A stretch of DNA of 64,000 bases from Tistrella mobilis (GCF_041468085.1 NZ_CP121014.1:62001-126000); one strand, 5' to 3'. Shown: positions 46,524 through 55,500, counted from the first letter of the stretch. Notes: generated from the sequence alone by a model not told the origin. Program-made: numbers and translations.

Positions 46524-48098
46524 TCATTCGGCGGCCGCCGTGCCGGCGGCGGGCAGGCTTTGCATGAAGTCGTCGACGGCGGCCCGCTGGTCTTCCGACA
46601 GATGCAGGCCGTGTTTGGTGCGTCGCCAGAGCACATCCTCCGCCGTCCGCGCCCATTCGTGGGTGACCAGATAGCGGATTTCGTTTTCGGTCAGATCCGC
46701 ACCGAAATCGCGCCCCAGATCCGCCTTGCTTCGCGCGGATCCAAGGATCATCCGCGCCCGTGTGCCATACAGTCTCACCAGTCTGCGGCCAAAACCGTCG
46801 TCCAGGAAGCCGTATTCGGCACGCAGCCGGGCGACCTCGGCCTCGAAACCCGTGGCCGGGAAGTCACCGCCGGGCAGGGTGGCGGTGGCGGTCCAGGCCG
46901 GTCCGCGCGCGCCCAGTTCGGCCTCGATCTTCTCCAGCGCCGATTCGGCCAGACGCCGGTAGGTGGTGATCTTGCCGCCGAACACGTTCAGCATGGGCGC
47001 GCCGGTGCCGGGCGCACCGGGCAGCATCGGCGCACCGCTGCCGGGCGTACCGGGGCCGCGCTCCACCTTCAGCACATAATCGCGTGTGGCTTCCTGTGCC
47101 TTGGATGCGCCGTCGTCATAGAGCGGCCGCACGCCGGAATAGGTCCAGACGATGTCCTCGCGCCGCACCGGCTCGGCGAAATACTCGCTGGCCGCGGCAC
47201 ACAGGTAATCGATCTCGCCTTCGGTGATCCGGATATCTTTCGGATCGCCCTTGAAGTCCTGGTCGGTGGTGCCGATCAGGGTGAAATCGTCTTCATAGGG
47301 AATGGCGAAGATGATCCGGCCGTCGGAATTCTGGAAGAAGAAGGCCCGCGGATCGTCGAACTTCGCCCGCACCACGATATGGCTGCCCTGAACCAGGCGG
47401 ACATTGTGGACGTCGTTGCGCGCCAGCGTGCCCTGCAGCACCTGATCAACCCAGGGGCCGGCGGCATTGATCAACATGCGCGCACTGAAGCTGCGGGTCA
47501 CCTCCGGGTGGTCGACGCTCTGCACGGTCACCGCCCAAAGCTCACCCTCGCGCCGCGCCGAGGTCACGCGGGTGCGGACCATCAGCTCCACGCCGCGGGC
47601 GGCGGCATCCATGGCGTTCAGCACCACCAGCCGGGCATCGTTCACCCAGCAGTCGGAATATTCGAAAGCGGTTCGGAACAGCGGCTTCAGCGGTTTCGCG
47701 GCCGGATCGCGGCGAAGATCCAGCGTGCGTGTCGCCGGCAGCAGCTTGCGCCCGCCGATATGATCGTAGAGGAACAGGCCCAGCCGCAGCAGCCAGCGCG
47801 GCCGCAACCCCTTGTGATGGGGCAGCACGAAGCGCATCGGCCAGATGATGTGCGGGGCGTTGTGCCACAGCACCTCGCGCTCCATCAGCGCCTCGCGCAC
47901 CAGCCGGAATTCATAGTGTTCCAGATAGCGCAGGCCGCCATGGATCAGCTTGGTGGACCCGGAAGAGGTGCCCGAGGCGAGGTCGTTCATCTCGGCCAGC
48001 GCGACCGAATAGCCGCGCCCGGCGGCATCGCGCGCGATGCCGCAGCCGTTTATGCCGCCGCCGATGACGAAAATGTCATGGACCGGATCGCCCGTCAC
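46524..48098 (-). CDS. glpD: Glycerol-3-phosphate dehydrogenase, aerobic (GlpD)
   Basis: A 524-residue FAD enzyme of the inner-membrane surface. FVIGGGINGCGIARDAAGRG is the FAD-binding motif, DLASGTSSGSTKLIHGGLRYLE is a strong GlpD signature in two adjacent parts, and SGVRPLYDDG lies in the substrate region. It oxidises glycerol-3-phosphate to dihydroxyacetone phosphate, donating electrons to quinone. I place the start at GTG 48098 because GGGGAGGG stands 7 bp upstream; the ATG at 48125 lacks a site. It heads the glycerol operon. No glycerol kinase is present in the window. Confidence 0.95.
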   Translation of the reverse strand: MTGDPVHDIFVIGGGINGCGIARDAAGRGYSVALAEMNDLASGTSSGSTKLIHGGLRYLEHYEFRLVREALMEREVLWHNAPHIIWPMRFVLPHHKGLRPRWLLRLGLFLYDHIGGRKLLPATRTLDLRRDPAAKPLKPLFRTAFEYSDCWVNDARLVVLNAMDAAARGVELMVRTRVTSARREGELWAVTVQSVDHPEVTRSFSARMLINAAGPWVDQVLQGTLARNDVHNVRLVQGSHIVVRAKFDDPRAFFFQNSDGRIIFAIPYEDDFTLIGTTDQDFKGDPKDIRITEGEIDYLCAAASEYFAEPVRREDIVWTYSGVRPLYDDGASKAQEATRDYVLKVERGPGTPGSGAPMLPGAPGTGAPMLNVFGGKITTYRRLAESALEKIEAELGARGPAWTATATLPGGDFPATGFEAEVARLRAEYGFLDDGFGRRLVRLYGTRARMILGSARSKADLGRDFGADLTENEIRYLVTHEWARTAEDVLWRRTKHGLHLSEDQRAAVDDFMQSLPAAGTAAAE

Positions 48099-48146
48099 CC
48101 GTCTTCCCTCCCCAGGCTTTCGCAACGCAGCATTCTTTGTACTGCT

Positions 48147-48199
48147 CGAAAGTCAGGGAAGCGTAATGTGAAGGTAATACGAATGTCAAACGAAACTCA
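48147..48199 (-). promoter_or_regulatory. Promoter of the glycerol operon with flanking TTTCG half-sites
   Basis: On the minus strand a perfect -35 hexamer TTGACA (plus 48184-48189) and TACGCT (plus 48160-48165) are separated by 18 bp. Just outside the promoter lie two TTTCG half-sites, seen on plus as CGAAACTCA (48191-48199) and CGAAAGTCA (48147-48155), exactly 44 bp apart. TTTCG-type half-sites are typical of DeoR-family GlpR repressors. Repression by GlpR is inference, and no glpR gene is in the window. Confidence 0.5.
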
Positions 48200-48342
48200 C
48201 ATTCCTGCGGCTGCGGGTGCAACCCGGCGCAATATGCGCGTTGGTGATGACAGGCGGCAAAACCCGTGCAACCATCTGGCATGTGTCATGTCATTCTCGG
48301 GCGATAGCGGCCCGGAAATTGCCTTTGAACGGGAAGTCGTCC

Positions 48343-49548
48343 ATGTCCGTCGCCTTCAGACCGTCCGACGTCATCACTGCCCGTTTCGAACTCTCGGCGC
48401 CGATGTTCTCGGGCCAGGAGGGCGACAAGGGCCCGGCCGAGATCCGCCCGACCGAAATCAAGGCCGCGCTGCGCTTCTGGTGGCGCGCGCTCGCCTGGGG
48501 GCGCGGCGTGCGCACGCCTCAGGCGCTGAAGGAGCAGGAAGACATCCTGTTCGGCGCGGCGGCGGATGAGGGCCGGAACGGCGCCGGCGGGCGGGGGCAG
48601 GGGGCGTTTCTGTTGCGGGTGCGGACGGATCGGCTGCTCCCCCTGCCGAAGGGAACCGGGCTGGGGACGTTCTTTCCTCAAAAGGATGGGCGCCAGCGGC
48701 AAAGGCGAGAGGCGATGGCGGGGGCACAGTATGCGGGGTACGGGCTGATTGCCACGGGTGACGCGCCAACAACCGTGCGCCCTGGCCTTGATAAGGGCAG
48801 CACCTTCGACGTCACTTTTCTGCCCCGCCTCACGCTTTCGCCCGTGCAGAAAGCAGAATTGCTGCAGGCTGTGAGGCTCTTCGGCCTCCTGGGTGGTCTT
48901 GGCGGACGCGTGCGCCGCGGATTCGGCAGCGTCAGCCTCCAGGCGCTTTCCTTCGACGGGCGACGTGTCGCTGGCCCGACAAGGCGTGTGGACTATGTCC
49001 GCCAGCTACAACAGCTGATGCCCGATACAGACACGACTGGCGAGCCGGACTGGACAGCATTCTTCGGCACATCCTCTGGCATGGGAACCATCTGCGCCAT
49101 CGCCTGGGAGAGGTTTACGTCGCCTCTGGGCGTGATCGGTGCGTTCGGTCACGACCTGAAGTCCTATCGCAAGGATCTGAGAGCCGGCGTACCCCAAAAG
49201 ATCGCGCTCGGCCTGCCGCAACACCACAAAGGATCGAGCGAGTTGTCGACCCTTGAAGCCGGCAACAAACAGGGCCGCCGGGCCAGCCCGGTCATGCTTC
49301 ATGTGCACAGGCTGTCGGACGGGTATGTCGGGGTGGTCACGGTCTTTCCCGGCCGTTTCCTGCCGAATGATGCACGAATTGCCGTCTTCCCCTCCGGAGG
49401 TTCGCCACAGATCCAGCGCTACAGCCGCCTGCACGCATCCGACGCGATCGGCATTCTCGGCGGCCCGGCCCTCCCGGTATCCGCCAGAGGACCGATCAAG
49501 ATCGAGGATCAGGATATGATTTTCGCAGGTCAGGTGACCGATGCCTGA
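48343..49548 (+). CDS. cmr1: Type III-B CRISPR RAMP protein Cmr1
   Basis: A 401-residue RAMP protein at the head of the cmr operon. The N-terminal RAMP domain has the Cmr1 hallmark ELSAPMFSGQ...RPTEIKAALRFWWRAL (about residues 15-46), and the glycine-rich loop LLGGLGGRVRRGFGSV lies near 180-195. Cmr1 sits at the 3' end of the effector filament, near the target-binding region. A longer frame from 48217 exists, but family homology begins at MSVAFRPSD, so ATG 48343 is preferred. The stop overlaps cmr2 by 8 bp. Confidence 0.92.
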   Translation: MSVAFRPSDVITARFELSAPMFSGQEGDKGPAEIRPTEIKAALRFWWRALAWGRGVRTPQALKEQEDILFGAAADEGRNGAGGRGQGAFLLRVRTDRLLPLPKGTGLGTFFPQKDGRQRQRREAMAGAQYAGYGLIATGDAPTTVRPGLDKGSTFDVTFLPRLTLSPVQKAELLQAVRLFGLLGGLGGRVRRGFGSVSLQALSFDGRRVAGPTRRVDYVRQLQQLMPDTDTTGEPDWTAFFGTSSGMGTICAIAWERFTSPLGVIGAFGHDLKSYRKDLRAGVPQKIALGLPQHHKGSSELSTLEAGNKQGRRASPVMLHVHRLSDGYVGVVTVFPGRFLPNDARIAVFPSGGSPQIQRYSRLHASDAIGILGGPALPVSARGPIKIEDQDMIFAGQVTDA

Positions 49549-51568
49549 GCAGACATGGTTCATCCTCTCCATCACCCCCGTCCAGGAATTCGTCGGCCAG
49601 GCGCGCCGCACCCGCGATCTCTGGGCCGGATCCTATCTTCTGTCCTGGCTGTCGGCGCAGGCGATGGCGGCGGTGAAGAAGGCGGGCGGAGAGATCGTCA
49701 TGCCGCAGGTGGACGACGATCCGATGATCAGGCTTCTGATCCACGGCAATGGGGTGACACCGCCGGTCGTCGGATCACTGCCCAACCAGTTCACCGCACG
49801 CCTGCCCGTGGGTGTCGGGCCTGAGATCTGCCGCGAGGCCGTCCAGGGTGCCTGGCGAAAGCTTGCCGAGGCGGTCTGGTGCAAGTTCGTCAAACCGGTC
49901 AAGGAGCTTTCCAACTTCCACGACCTGTCCGCGGTCTGGACGCAGCAGATCGAGGGTTTTTGGGAAATCGCCTGGGTGGTCGTGCCGACGGTCGACGGCG
50001 AGGACGGGCGGCAGACCCTGAAGCGCGCCGGAGACCTGCTGCGTCGGCGCAAGCTCTGGCGCAGGCATCTGCTGCCGGATGAATACGCCACGCTTGGCCG
50101 CGAGGGCGGCGATCACTGCCAGCTGATGCCCGACTGGCGGGAATTGTCGGGTTATGCCCGGGCGAGCCATGCGGACGCGCAGGATGCCTTCTGGGGCAGC
50201 ATCCGCGACCAGATCGGGATGATACTTGGGCACAATGCCATAGAGTTGGCGCAAGGCGAACGTTTGTGCGCACCGGCGCTGGTCAAGCGTCTGTTCCCGA
50301 CCTTGCCAGCCTGTGCGTTGAAAAGCGCCATCGACTGGGTGCCTGGCAACGACAGCGGCAGGATCCGCTCATGGCCTTCTACCCGCTATATGGCGGTGCT
50401 GCCCTGGCTTCGGCGGGTCGCGAACCGGCATGTCGCGAACAAGCCGTTTATCGACCGGCTTAGGGACCTTGTCGGAAATGATTTCCAGACCGAGAGCGGA
50501 TCCGCTGCGCATCTGGCCAGCGATCTGGGGGAGATCGGCAAGCTTGACGGCAACCTCTTCGATCGGGATGCCCTCAGGAACACCAAAGACTTTCCCATCG
50601 CGGACAACAAAGCCGGCGACCGTCGCCGGGACTTGGAGGCTGCCCGCGCCGCTCTCGTAACCGCCGCCGGTATCGGCGAGCCCGCCACCCATTACGCCCT
50701 GCTGCTGATGGATGGCGACCGGATCGGCACGGCGCTGGCGCAGGCGGGGCCGGGCGCGATTGCGACCTTGTTCAAGAGGTTCGGCAAGCAGGTGACCCAG
50801 ACGATCTGGCGGCATGACGGCATCTGCATCTATGCCGGCGGTGATGATGTGCTGGCCCTGCTGTCGGTGCCGGATGCGGTGACCTGCGCGCGTGAGCTGC
50901 GTGAGCACTGGACGAAAGCGGCCGAGGCGGCGATGGGCGAGGGCACCCGACCCACCATCTCTGCCGCCGTGATCTTCGCCGAGGCCACCGTGCCGCTGCG
51001 CCTGGTGCTGGCCCGGGCGCATGAGGTGCTGGACGAGGTGGCAAAGAACGGCAATGGCCGCGACAGCCTGGCCGCCGACATCATTCGCGGTGGCGATTTC
51101 AGCCGCAGCTGGGTGTCGCAATGGGATGCGCCGGGTGTCGAGGCCTTTGCGGGGTTCGCGTCGGGACAGCACGCGCCGCTCGCCGCCTCGTCGGGCCTGC
51201 TGCATGCGATCGGCGGGCGCTTCGGGGCGCCGGTGCTGGACCTTTTTGCCGATGGCGGCCATGACGATGATTTCGAGCGTCTGCTGGCCCAGGCCCATCT
51301 CAGGAATCGCAGCCGGGATCTGCCGGCCATGGATGCGCCCGGGGGCGACCTCTCCGAAGAGGAGAGGCTCAAGATCGCCCGCGAGGAAATCCGGCCGCTC
51401 GTGGCTCTGCTCCGCGAGGTGCCGGGCGGGGCAGGGGCCCGGCGTGGCCGGCCGTGCCTCAACCCGGATGCCGCCCTGTTCCTGCGCTTCTTTGCCCGCC
51501 AGTCGGTCGGCGGTGCCCGGTCGCAGGTGCCGATACCGGATGTGGCCGATACGGGAGACGGCCGATGA
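49541..51568 (+). CDS. cmr2: Type III-B Cas10 (Cmr2), GGDD cyclase, no HD domain
   Basis: A 675-residue large subunit. It starts directly with the first palm-like domain, WFILSITPVQEFVGQARRTR, with no N-terminal HD nuclease domain of the kind many longer Cmr2 proteins carry. The second palm domain keeps the diphosphate-metal site YALLLMDGDRIG (about 386-397) and an intact GGDD (433-436, in YAGGDDVLALL). It should therefore be able to make cyclic oligoadenylate or a related messenger when target RNA binds, but not cut DNA by HD. The C-terminal helical region includes RDLPAMDAPGGDLSEEERLK. It overlaps cmr1 and cmr3. Confidence 0.94.
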   Translation: MPEQTWFILSITPVQEFVGQARRTRDLWAGSYLLSWLSAQAMAAVKKAGGEIVMPQVDDDPMIRLLIHGNGVTPPVVGSLPNQFTARLPVGVGPEICREAVQGAWRKLAEAVWCKFVKPVKELSNFHDLSAVWTQQIEGFWEIAWVVVPTVDGEDGRQTLKRAGDLLRRRKLWRRHLLPDEYATLGREGGDHCQLMPDWRELSGYARASHADAQDAFWGSIRDQIGMILGHNAIELAQGERLCAPALVKRLFPTLPACALKSAIDWVPGNDSGRIRSWPSTRYMAVLPWLRRVANRHVANKPFIDRLRDLVGNDFQTESGSAAHLASDLGEIGKLDGNLFDRDALRNTKDFPIADNKAGDRRRDLEAARAALVTAAGIGEPATHYALLLMDGDRIGTALAQAGPGAIATLFKRFGKQVTQTIWRHDGICIYAGGDDVLALLSVPDAVTCARELREHWTKAAEAAMGEGTRPTISAAVIFAEATVPLRLVLARAHEVLDEVAKNGNGRDSLAADIIRGGDFSRSWVSQWDAPGVEAFAGFASGQHAPLAASSGLLHAIGGRFGAPVLDLFADGGHDDDFERLLAQAHLRNRSRDLPAMDAPGGDLSEEERLKIAREEIRPLVALLREVPGGAGARRGRPCLNPDAALFLRFFARQSVGGARSQVPIPDVADTGDGR

Positions 51569-52629
51569 CCGGGCGCTTCGACCGCATTTTCGCCTTCCGC
51601 CCGGTGGACACGCTGTTCTTCCGCAGCGGCCGGCCGTTCAACCAGAGCGACCCCGGCGCCGCCGAGGCCGAGAGCCTGTTCCCGCCCAACCCGCCGACCC
51701 TCGTCGGCGCCGTGCGCAACGCCCTGGCCCAGGCGCTTGAGGGCCCCCGTGGTGGCCGATGGTCGGAGACGACCGCCGGGCTGCTGAATGGCGGGCATCT
51801 GCGTTTCGGTGCACCCTTCCTGGCGCTGAACGGCGAACGGCTCTACCCGGCCCCGGCCGCCTTGCTGCGCTTGGAGGACGAGAAGCTGGCCCGCGCCCGG
51901 CCGGGCGAGGTGATCGAGACCGATCTGGGCCCGACCTGCCTGCCCGAGCTGCCGGAGAAATCGAAGATGGTCACCGATGCCTGGCTGACCGCCGGTGGCA
52001 TGACCTGCTTCCTGGCGGGCCAGGTGCCCGCGGAGGGCGATCTGCGCCTGACCGCGTGCCTCTGGAAATCCGAACCGCGCATCGGCATCGGCCGCGACGT
52101 GGCGACACGGCGGGTGGAGGAGGGCGCGCTCTACGCCCCGGTCCATATCCGTCCGGCCGAGGGGCTGGAGATCTGCGTGCGGGTGCAGGCGACCGATCCA
52201 CAGGTCGCCGCGCGGCTGGCCGGGCTGGATGGCCTGCCGGGCACCGTCGCCCTGGGCGGCGAGCATCGCGCAGCCGGGCTCCGCGATGTGGCGCCGGATG
52301 GGATCACCGAGGCCACCGAGCCGCCGGGTGCCGGGGCCGTCGTGGTCGCGACCGGCCCGGTGATCGCCACACCGGCCCTGTTGACCCCCGGCGGAGCGCT
52401 CGGCCGCGGCGGCGGCAGCATTCGCATGGTCTGCGCCAGGAAGCCCGGCATGATCGGCGGCTGGGATGATCTGGGCCGACGCCCGCACCCCATGCGGCCG
52501 GTGCTGACCGCCGGCACCACCTGGTTTCTCGATGGCGCGACCGGCACGCCCGGCCCTCTGGGGCCCCGGCATCGCTGGGGCTTCGGCGATTGCCTCTCTG
52601 GTATTCTGCACGACGATAAGGCGAGTTGA
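51565..52629 (+). CDS. cmr3: Type III-B RAMP protein Cmr3
   Basis: A 354-residue RAMP protein. The Cmr3 signature is RPVDTLFFRSGRPF near the N-terminus, then PPTLVGAVRNALAQ, and in the middle EPRIGIGRDVATRRVEEGAL followed by YAPVHIRP. Cmr3 caps the crRNA 5' tag together with Cmr2. ATG 51565 overlaps the cmr2 stop as ATGA, and the next gene begins 2 bp after its own stop. An ORF opening at 51454 is in the same frame but overlaps cmr2. Confidence 0.92.
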   Translation: MTGRFDRIFAFRPVDTLFFRSGRPFNQSDPGAAEAESLFPPNPPTLVGAVRNALAQALEGPRGGRWSETTAGLLNGGHLRFGAPFLALNGERLYPAPAALLRLEDEKLARARPGEVIETDLGPTCLPELPEKSKMVTDAWLTAGGMTCFLAGQVPAEGDLRLTACLWKSEPRIGIGRDVATRRVEEGALYAPVHIRPAEGLEICVRVQATDPQVAARLAGLDGLPGTVALGGEHRAAGLRDVAPDGITEATEPPGAGAVVVATGPVIATPALLTPGGALGRGGGSIRMVCARKPGMIGGWDDLGRRPHPMRPVLTAGTTWFLDGATGTPGPLGPRHRWGFGDCLSGILHDDKAS

Positions 52630-52631
52630 TC

Positions 52632-53474
52632 ATGAGCGACGTGATGTTCGGTCTTCTGGCCGAAACCTTCCTCCACCCCGGCAGTGGCCAGAGCGATGGC
52701 GCGATCGATCTCAAGGTGGCGCGCGAGGCGGTGACCGGCTATCCCTACATCCCCGGCTCGGCGGTGAAGGGCGCCCTGCGTGCCGCCATGTGCGACGGCG
52801 GCGGCGAGCACAAAGGGCATGTCGATGCGGCGTTCGGCCAGGTGGATGGGGCCGGCAGCGTGCTGGTGTCGGATGCCCGCCTGCTGCTGCTGCCGGTACG
52901 CTCGCTCACCCGGGCCTATCTCTGGCTGACCTGCCCGCTGATCCTGGAGCGACTGCGGCGGGATCTGGAGCGGGCCGGTTTGAAGGGCGGTGATGTGCCG
53001 ACTCTCACGGTCGATCGCGGCAAGGCGCTGACCGGGATCACCGGCCGGATCTTCCTGGAAGACCGGCTGTTCGAGGCCGATATATCCAAGCTGCCGCCGG
53101 CCATTCCGGAGGTGATCGGCCAGCTGATCGCCGATGACGGCGCCCGCGGGCGGTTGAGCGACCAGCTCTGCATCATCTCCAATCATGATTTCCGCTGGTT
53201 CGCCGAAAATGCCCTGCCGGTGCAGGCGCGCAATGTGCTGGACCCCGCCACCAAGGCCAGCAACAACCTCTGGTACGAGGAAAGCCTGCCGCCCGACACG
53301 CTGCTCTACATGACCCTGACAGCCCGCGGCTCGGCGGACGAGACGGGACGAACAGCGGTGGCGGGTTTCGTCGAGGGCCAGAAATTTCTCCAGTTCGGCG
53401 GCAATGAAACCGTCGGTCAGGGCTGGGTGCGGGCGGGCCGATATCCGCAGCCTGCGCCGGAGGGCGGCCGATGA
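52632..53474 (+). CDS. cmr4: Type III-B backbone RNase subunit Cmr4
   Basis: A 280-residue RAMP protein that forms the filament backbone and cuts target RNA. From ATG 52632 the catalytic Asp candidate is Asp26 in SDGAIDLKVARE, matching the known active-site Asp of Cmr4 proteins. YPYIPGSAVKGALRAAM follows, and the C-terminal Gly-rich loop is FGGNETVGQGWVR. A TTG at 52626 would add two residues. The gene overlaps cmr5 by 4 bp. With the catalytic Asp present, RNA cleavage at 6-nt intervals is expected. Confidence 0.92.
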   Translation: MSDVMFGLLAETFLHPGSGQSDGAIDLKVAREAVTGYPYIPGSAVKGALRAAMCDGGGEHKGHVDAAFGQVDGAGSVLVSDARLLLLPVRSLTRAYLWLTCPLILERLRRDLERAGLKGGDVPTLTVDRGKALTGITGRIFLEDRLFEADISKLPPAIPEVIGQLIADDGARGRLSDQLCIISNHDFRWFAENALPVQARNVLDPATKASNNLWYEESLPPDTLLYMTLTARGSADETGRTAVAGFVEGQKFLQFGGNETVGQGWVRAGRYPQPAPEGGR

Positions 53475-53881
53475 CCACGACGCCATCCCTCGACATGCTG
53501 CGGGCGAAGCATGCCTATGCGGCCGTCAAGACGGTGACCGGCGCGCAGCTGGTGGACTATAAGCGGGCGGCCCGGCAGATGCCGGCGCGGGTGCTGACCA
53601 ACGGCATCGGTCAGGCCCTGGCGATGCTGATGCGCGATGGGAGTTCCGACGCGGAGAGCCAACGTCTCTGCGGCCATCTCACGGCGTGGCTGACGGACGG
53701 GACCACACCTCATCCCTTCCCTCTCGCCGCGAACAAGACGCTGATCGAGCAGCTGGTCCTGGGCGACCAGGAGCTGTTCGTCTGGATGCAGCGCGAGACG
53801 CTGGCTTATCTGGGCTGGCTGAAGACCTTTGCCGAGGCCGGCATCTCCGCCGGGGAAGGAGGTGCGGATGACGGGAAATGA
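53471..53881 (+). CDS. cmr5: Type III-B small subunit Cmr5
   Basis: A 136-residue all-helical protein. RAKHAYAAVKTV near the N-terminus and the repeating helices AARQMPARVLTNGIGQALAM and ETLAYLGWLKTFAEAG are typical of Cmr5, which forms the minor filament beside Cmr4. Its 3' end overlaps cmr6 by 14 bp, and its start overlaps cmr4 as ATGA. Sequence conservation in this family is low, so assignment rests on operon position plus the KHAY and YLGWLK patterns. Confidence 0.88.
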   Translation: MTTTPSLDMLRAKHAYAAVKTVTGAQLVDYKRAARQMPARVLTNGIGQALAMLMRDGSSDAESQRLCGHLTAWLTDGTTPHPFPLAANKTLIEQLVLGDQELFVWMQRETLAYLGWLKTFAEAGISAGEGGADDGK

Positions 53882-54770
53882 CCGGCGGAAACCCGGTGGC
53901 GGGAAGCCGGCGCGCCATCCCGACCGACCACTGCCGTCCCGGCCGCTCTTCCGGCTGCCAAGTTTCACGGAAGCGGTTGAGGCATTCGGGCAGCTGCGCT
54001 CGACGCCGGATGACAGGTGGCCTGAGGGTATGCGCCCGAATCCCGGCCTCTATTTCGATCGCTTCTATGATGGCTGGCCGGACAGGTGGGGAACCAAAGA
54101 AGACCCCGCCGCGAAGGCGGGTTTCCTCGATCGCGTCATCACATGTGCAAAGGCGGCGAAGACCGGCGATGCCCTGAACGCCATGCTCGCCCGACGCTCT
54201 GATCTGGTCCGGAGCCGCAGCGGCCGGTCTGCCCGGTTCACGAGCGACTGGCGCTGGACTGCCGGTCTGGGCCGCAGCAGCCCGGTCGAGAACGGCTTCA
54301 ACTGGCATCACAGCCTGGGCGTGCCCTATCTGCCCGGCTCGTCGGTCAAGGGCATGCTGCGCAGCTGGTACGAGACCTGGGGCGGCAGCGATGATGACGT
54401 CACGGCCCTGTTCGGCCCCAGGCCCGGCAAGGGGGTCGACCTCACGGCCGGCCGCCTTATCGTCCTCGACGCCCTGCCGGTGCCGGAGGTGAAGCTGGTC
54501 CGCGACGTGATGACGCCCCATTACGGCCCCTATTACGCCGGCGGCGACAACCCGCCGGCCCCGGGCGACTGGTACAGCCCGATCCCCATCCCCTTCCTGA
54601 CCCTGGCCCCGGGCCAGGTTTTCGACTTCGCGATCCTGCCGCGCCGGCCCCGGGATCAGGACATCCTGGACGAGGTGATGGCTCAGCTGGCGGCGGCGCT
54701 GGACTGGATCGGCACCGGCGCGAAGACGGCGGTGGGGTATGGGCGGTTCAGCCCGGAAGTGAAATCATGA
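53868..54770 (+). CDS. cmr6: Type III-B RAMP protein Cmr6
   Basis: A 300-residue RAMP protein. A Pro/Arg-rich N-terminal tail precedes the conserved core: FNWHHSLGVPYLPGSSVKGM, then LRSWYETWG, and late GAKTAVGYGRFSPE. The metal-like HYGPYYAGGDNPPAPGDW segment is also characteristic. Cmr6 sits next to Cmr1 at the filament end. A strong GGAAGGAGG precedes ATG 53868. The start at 53829 in the same frame is less likely. Confidence 0.92.
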   Translation: MTGNDRRKPGGGKPARHPDRPLPSRPLFRLPSFTEAVEAFGQLRSTPDDRWPEGMRPNPGLYFDRFYDGWPDRWGTKEDPAAKAGFLDRVITCAKAAKTGDALNAMLARRSDLVRSRSGRSARFTSDWRWTAGLGRSSPVENGFNWHHSLGVPYLPGSSVKGMLRSWYETWGGSDDDVTALFGPRPGKGVDLTAGRLIVLDALPVPEVKLVRDVMTPHYGPYYAGGDNPPAPGDWYSPIPIPFLTLAPGQVFDFAILPRRPRDQDILDEVMAQLAAALDWIGTGAKTAVGYGRFSPEVKS

Positions 54771-54783
54771 GGCGGCTGTTCGG

Positions 54784-55500
54784 ATGACAAAGCAATCGCT
54801 CCCAGATCTGTTTAAATCACTTCATGACAGAGTTCATGTTAAACTAAAAAGCGCCGGCATTGTCGGGCACTCTGTCGCCCAAGGTGATACATCTGAAACG
54901 GTGTGGTGTGATCTTCTATCTGAATATCTCCCCAAGAGATATCAGGTCGCACGGGCTTTCGTCATCGATAGCGCCGGAGAGGTCAGTGATCAGATAGACG
55001 TCGTGATTTTTGACCGGCAGTACACACCCTTTATCTTTCGCAATGAAGGCGCGATTTATGTGCCTGCGGAGAGTGTGTATGCCGTCTTCGAAGCCAAGCA
55101 GACAATCAACGCGAGCATGATCCGCTACGGTGGCAAAAAGATCGAAAGTGTCAGGCGCCTGCACAGGACGAGCCTGCCAATACCGCATGCTGGTGGGTGC
55201 CATCCTCCCAAGCCTCTGCATCACATCCTGGGGGGCATCCTCGCACTCCGGAGCGATTGGAACCCGTCTCTGGGCAAGTCGCTCCTGAAGAATCTGCAAA
55301 TGCAGCAAGGTTTGTCGCAGATAGACATGGGATGCATTGCATCCCATGGCTATTTCACTGTGGATCCATCGACAGCGCAGGTTAACGCCGTCCCCCATGA
55401 GAAAGCGGCCACCGCTTTTCTGCTCAAACTCATCTCATGTTTGCAGGCATTCGGCTCGGTGCCCATGGTCGATATGGATGCCTATGCGAAGTGGCTTTAA
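54784..55500 (+). CDS. Putative PD-(D/E)XK nuclease (DUF6602-like) following cmr6
   Basis: A 238-residue protein resembling DUF6602 by memory. The core has the order expected for a PD-(D/E)XK nuclease: helix Glu candidates (Glu38, Glu46), then SDQIDVVIFDRQ with Asp72, then VYAVFEAKQT with Glu103 and Lys105. No CARF, SAVED or other ligand domain is visible and no membrane helix. It begins 13 bp after cmr6 on the same strand, so it is likely co-transcribed. The gene is distinctly richer in A and T than the cmr genes, suggesting separate acquisition. A role as a CRISPR-associated effector is a hypothesis; it could equally be an unlinked defence nuclease. Confidence 0.6.
   Translation: MTKQSLPDLFKSLHDRVHVKLKSAGIVGHSVAQGDTSETVWCDLLSEYLPKRYQVARAFVIDSAGEVSDQIDVVIFDRQYTPFIFRNEGAIYVPAESVYAVFEAKQTINASMIRYGGKKIESVRRLHRTSLPIPHAGGCHPPKPLHHILGGILALRSDWNPSLGKSLLKNLQMQQGLSQIDMGCIASHGYFTVDPSTAQVNAVPHEKAATAFLLKLISCLQAFGSVPMVDMDAYAKWL

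Noticed and set aside
54784-55500. The post-cmr gene as a CARF or HEPN ribonuclease
   Set aside because: No Rossmann-like CARF pattern and no HEPN R-x4-6-H motif is visible; the Asp...Glu-x-Lys arrangement fits PD-(D/E)XK better.
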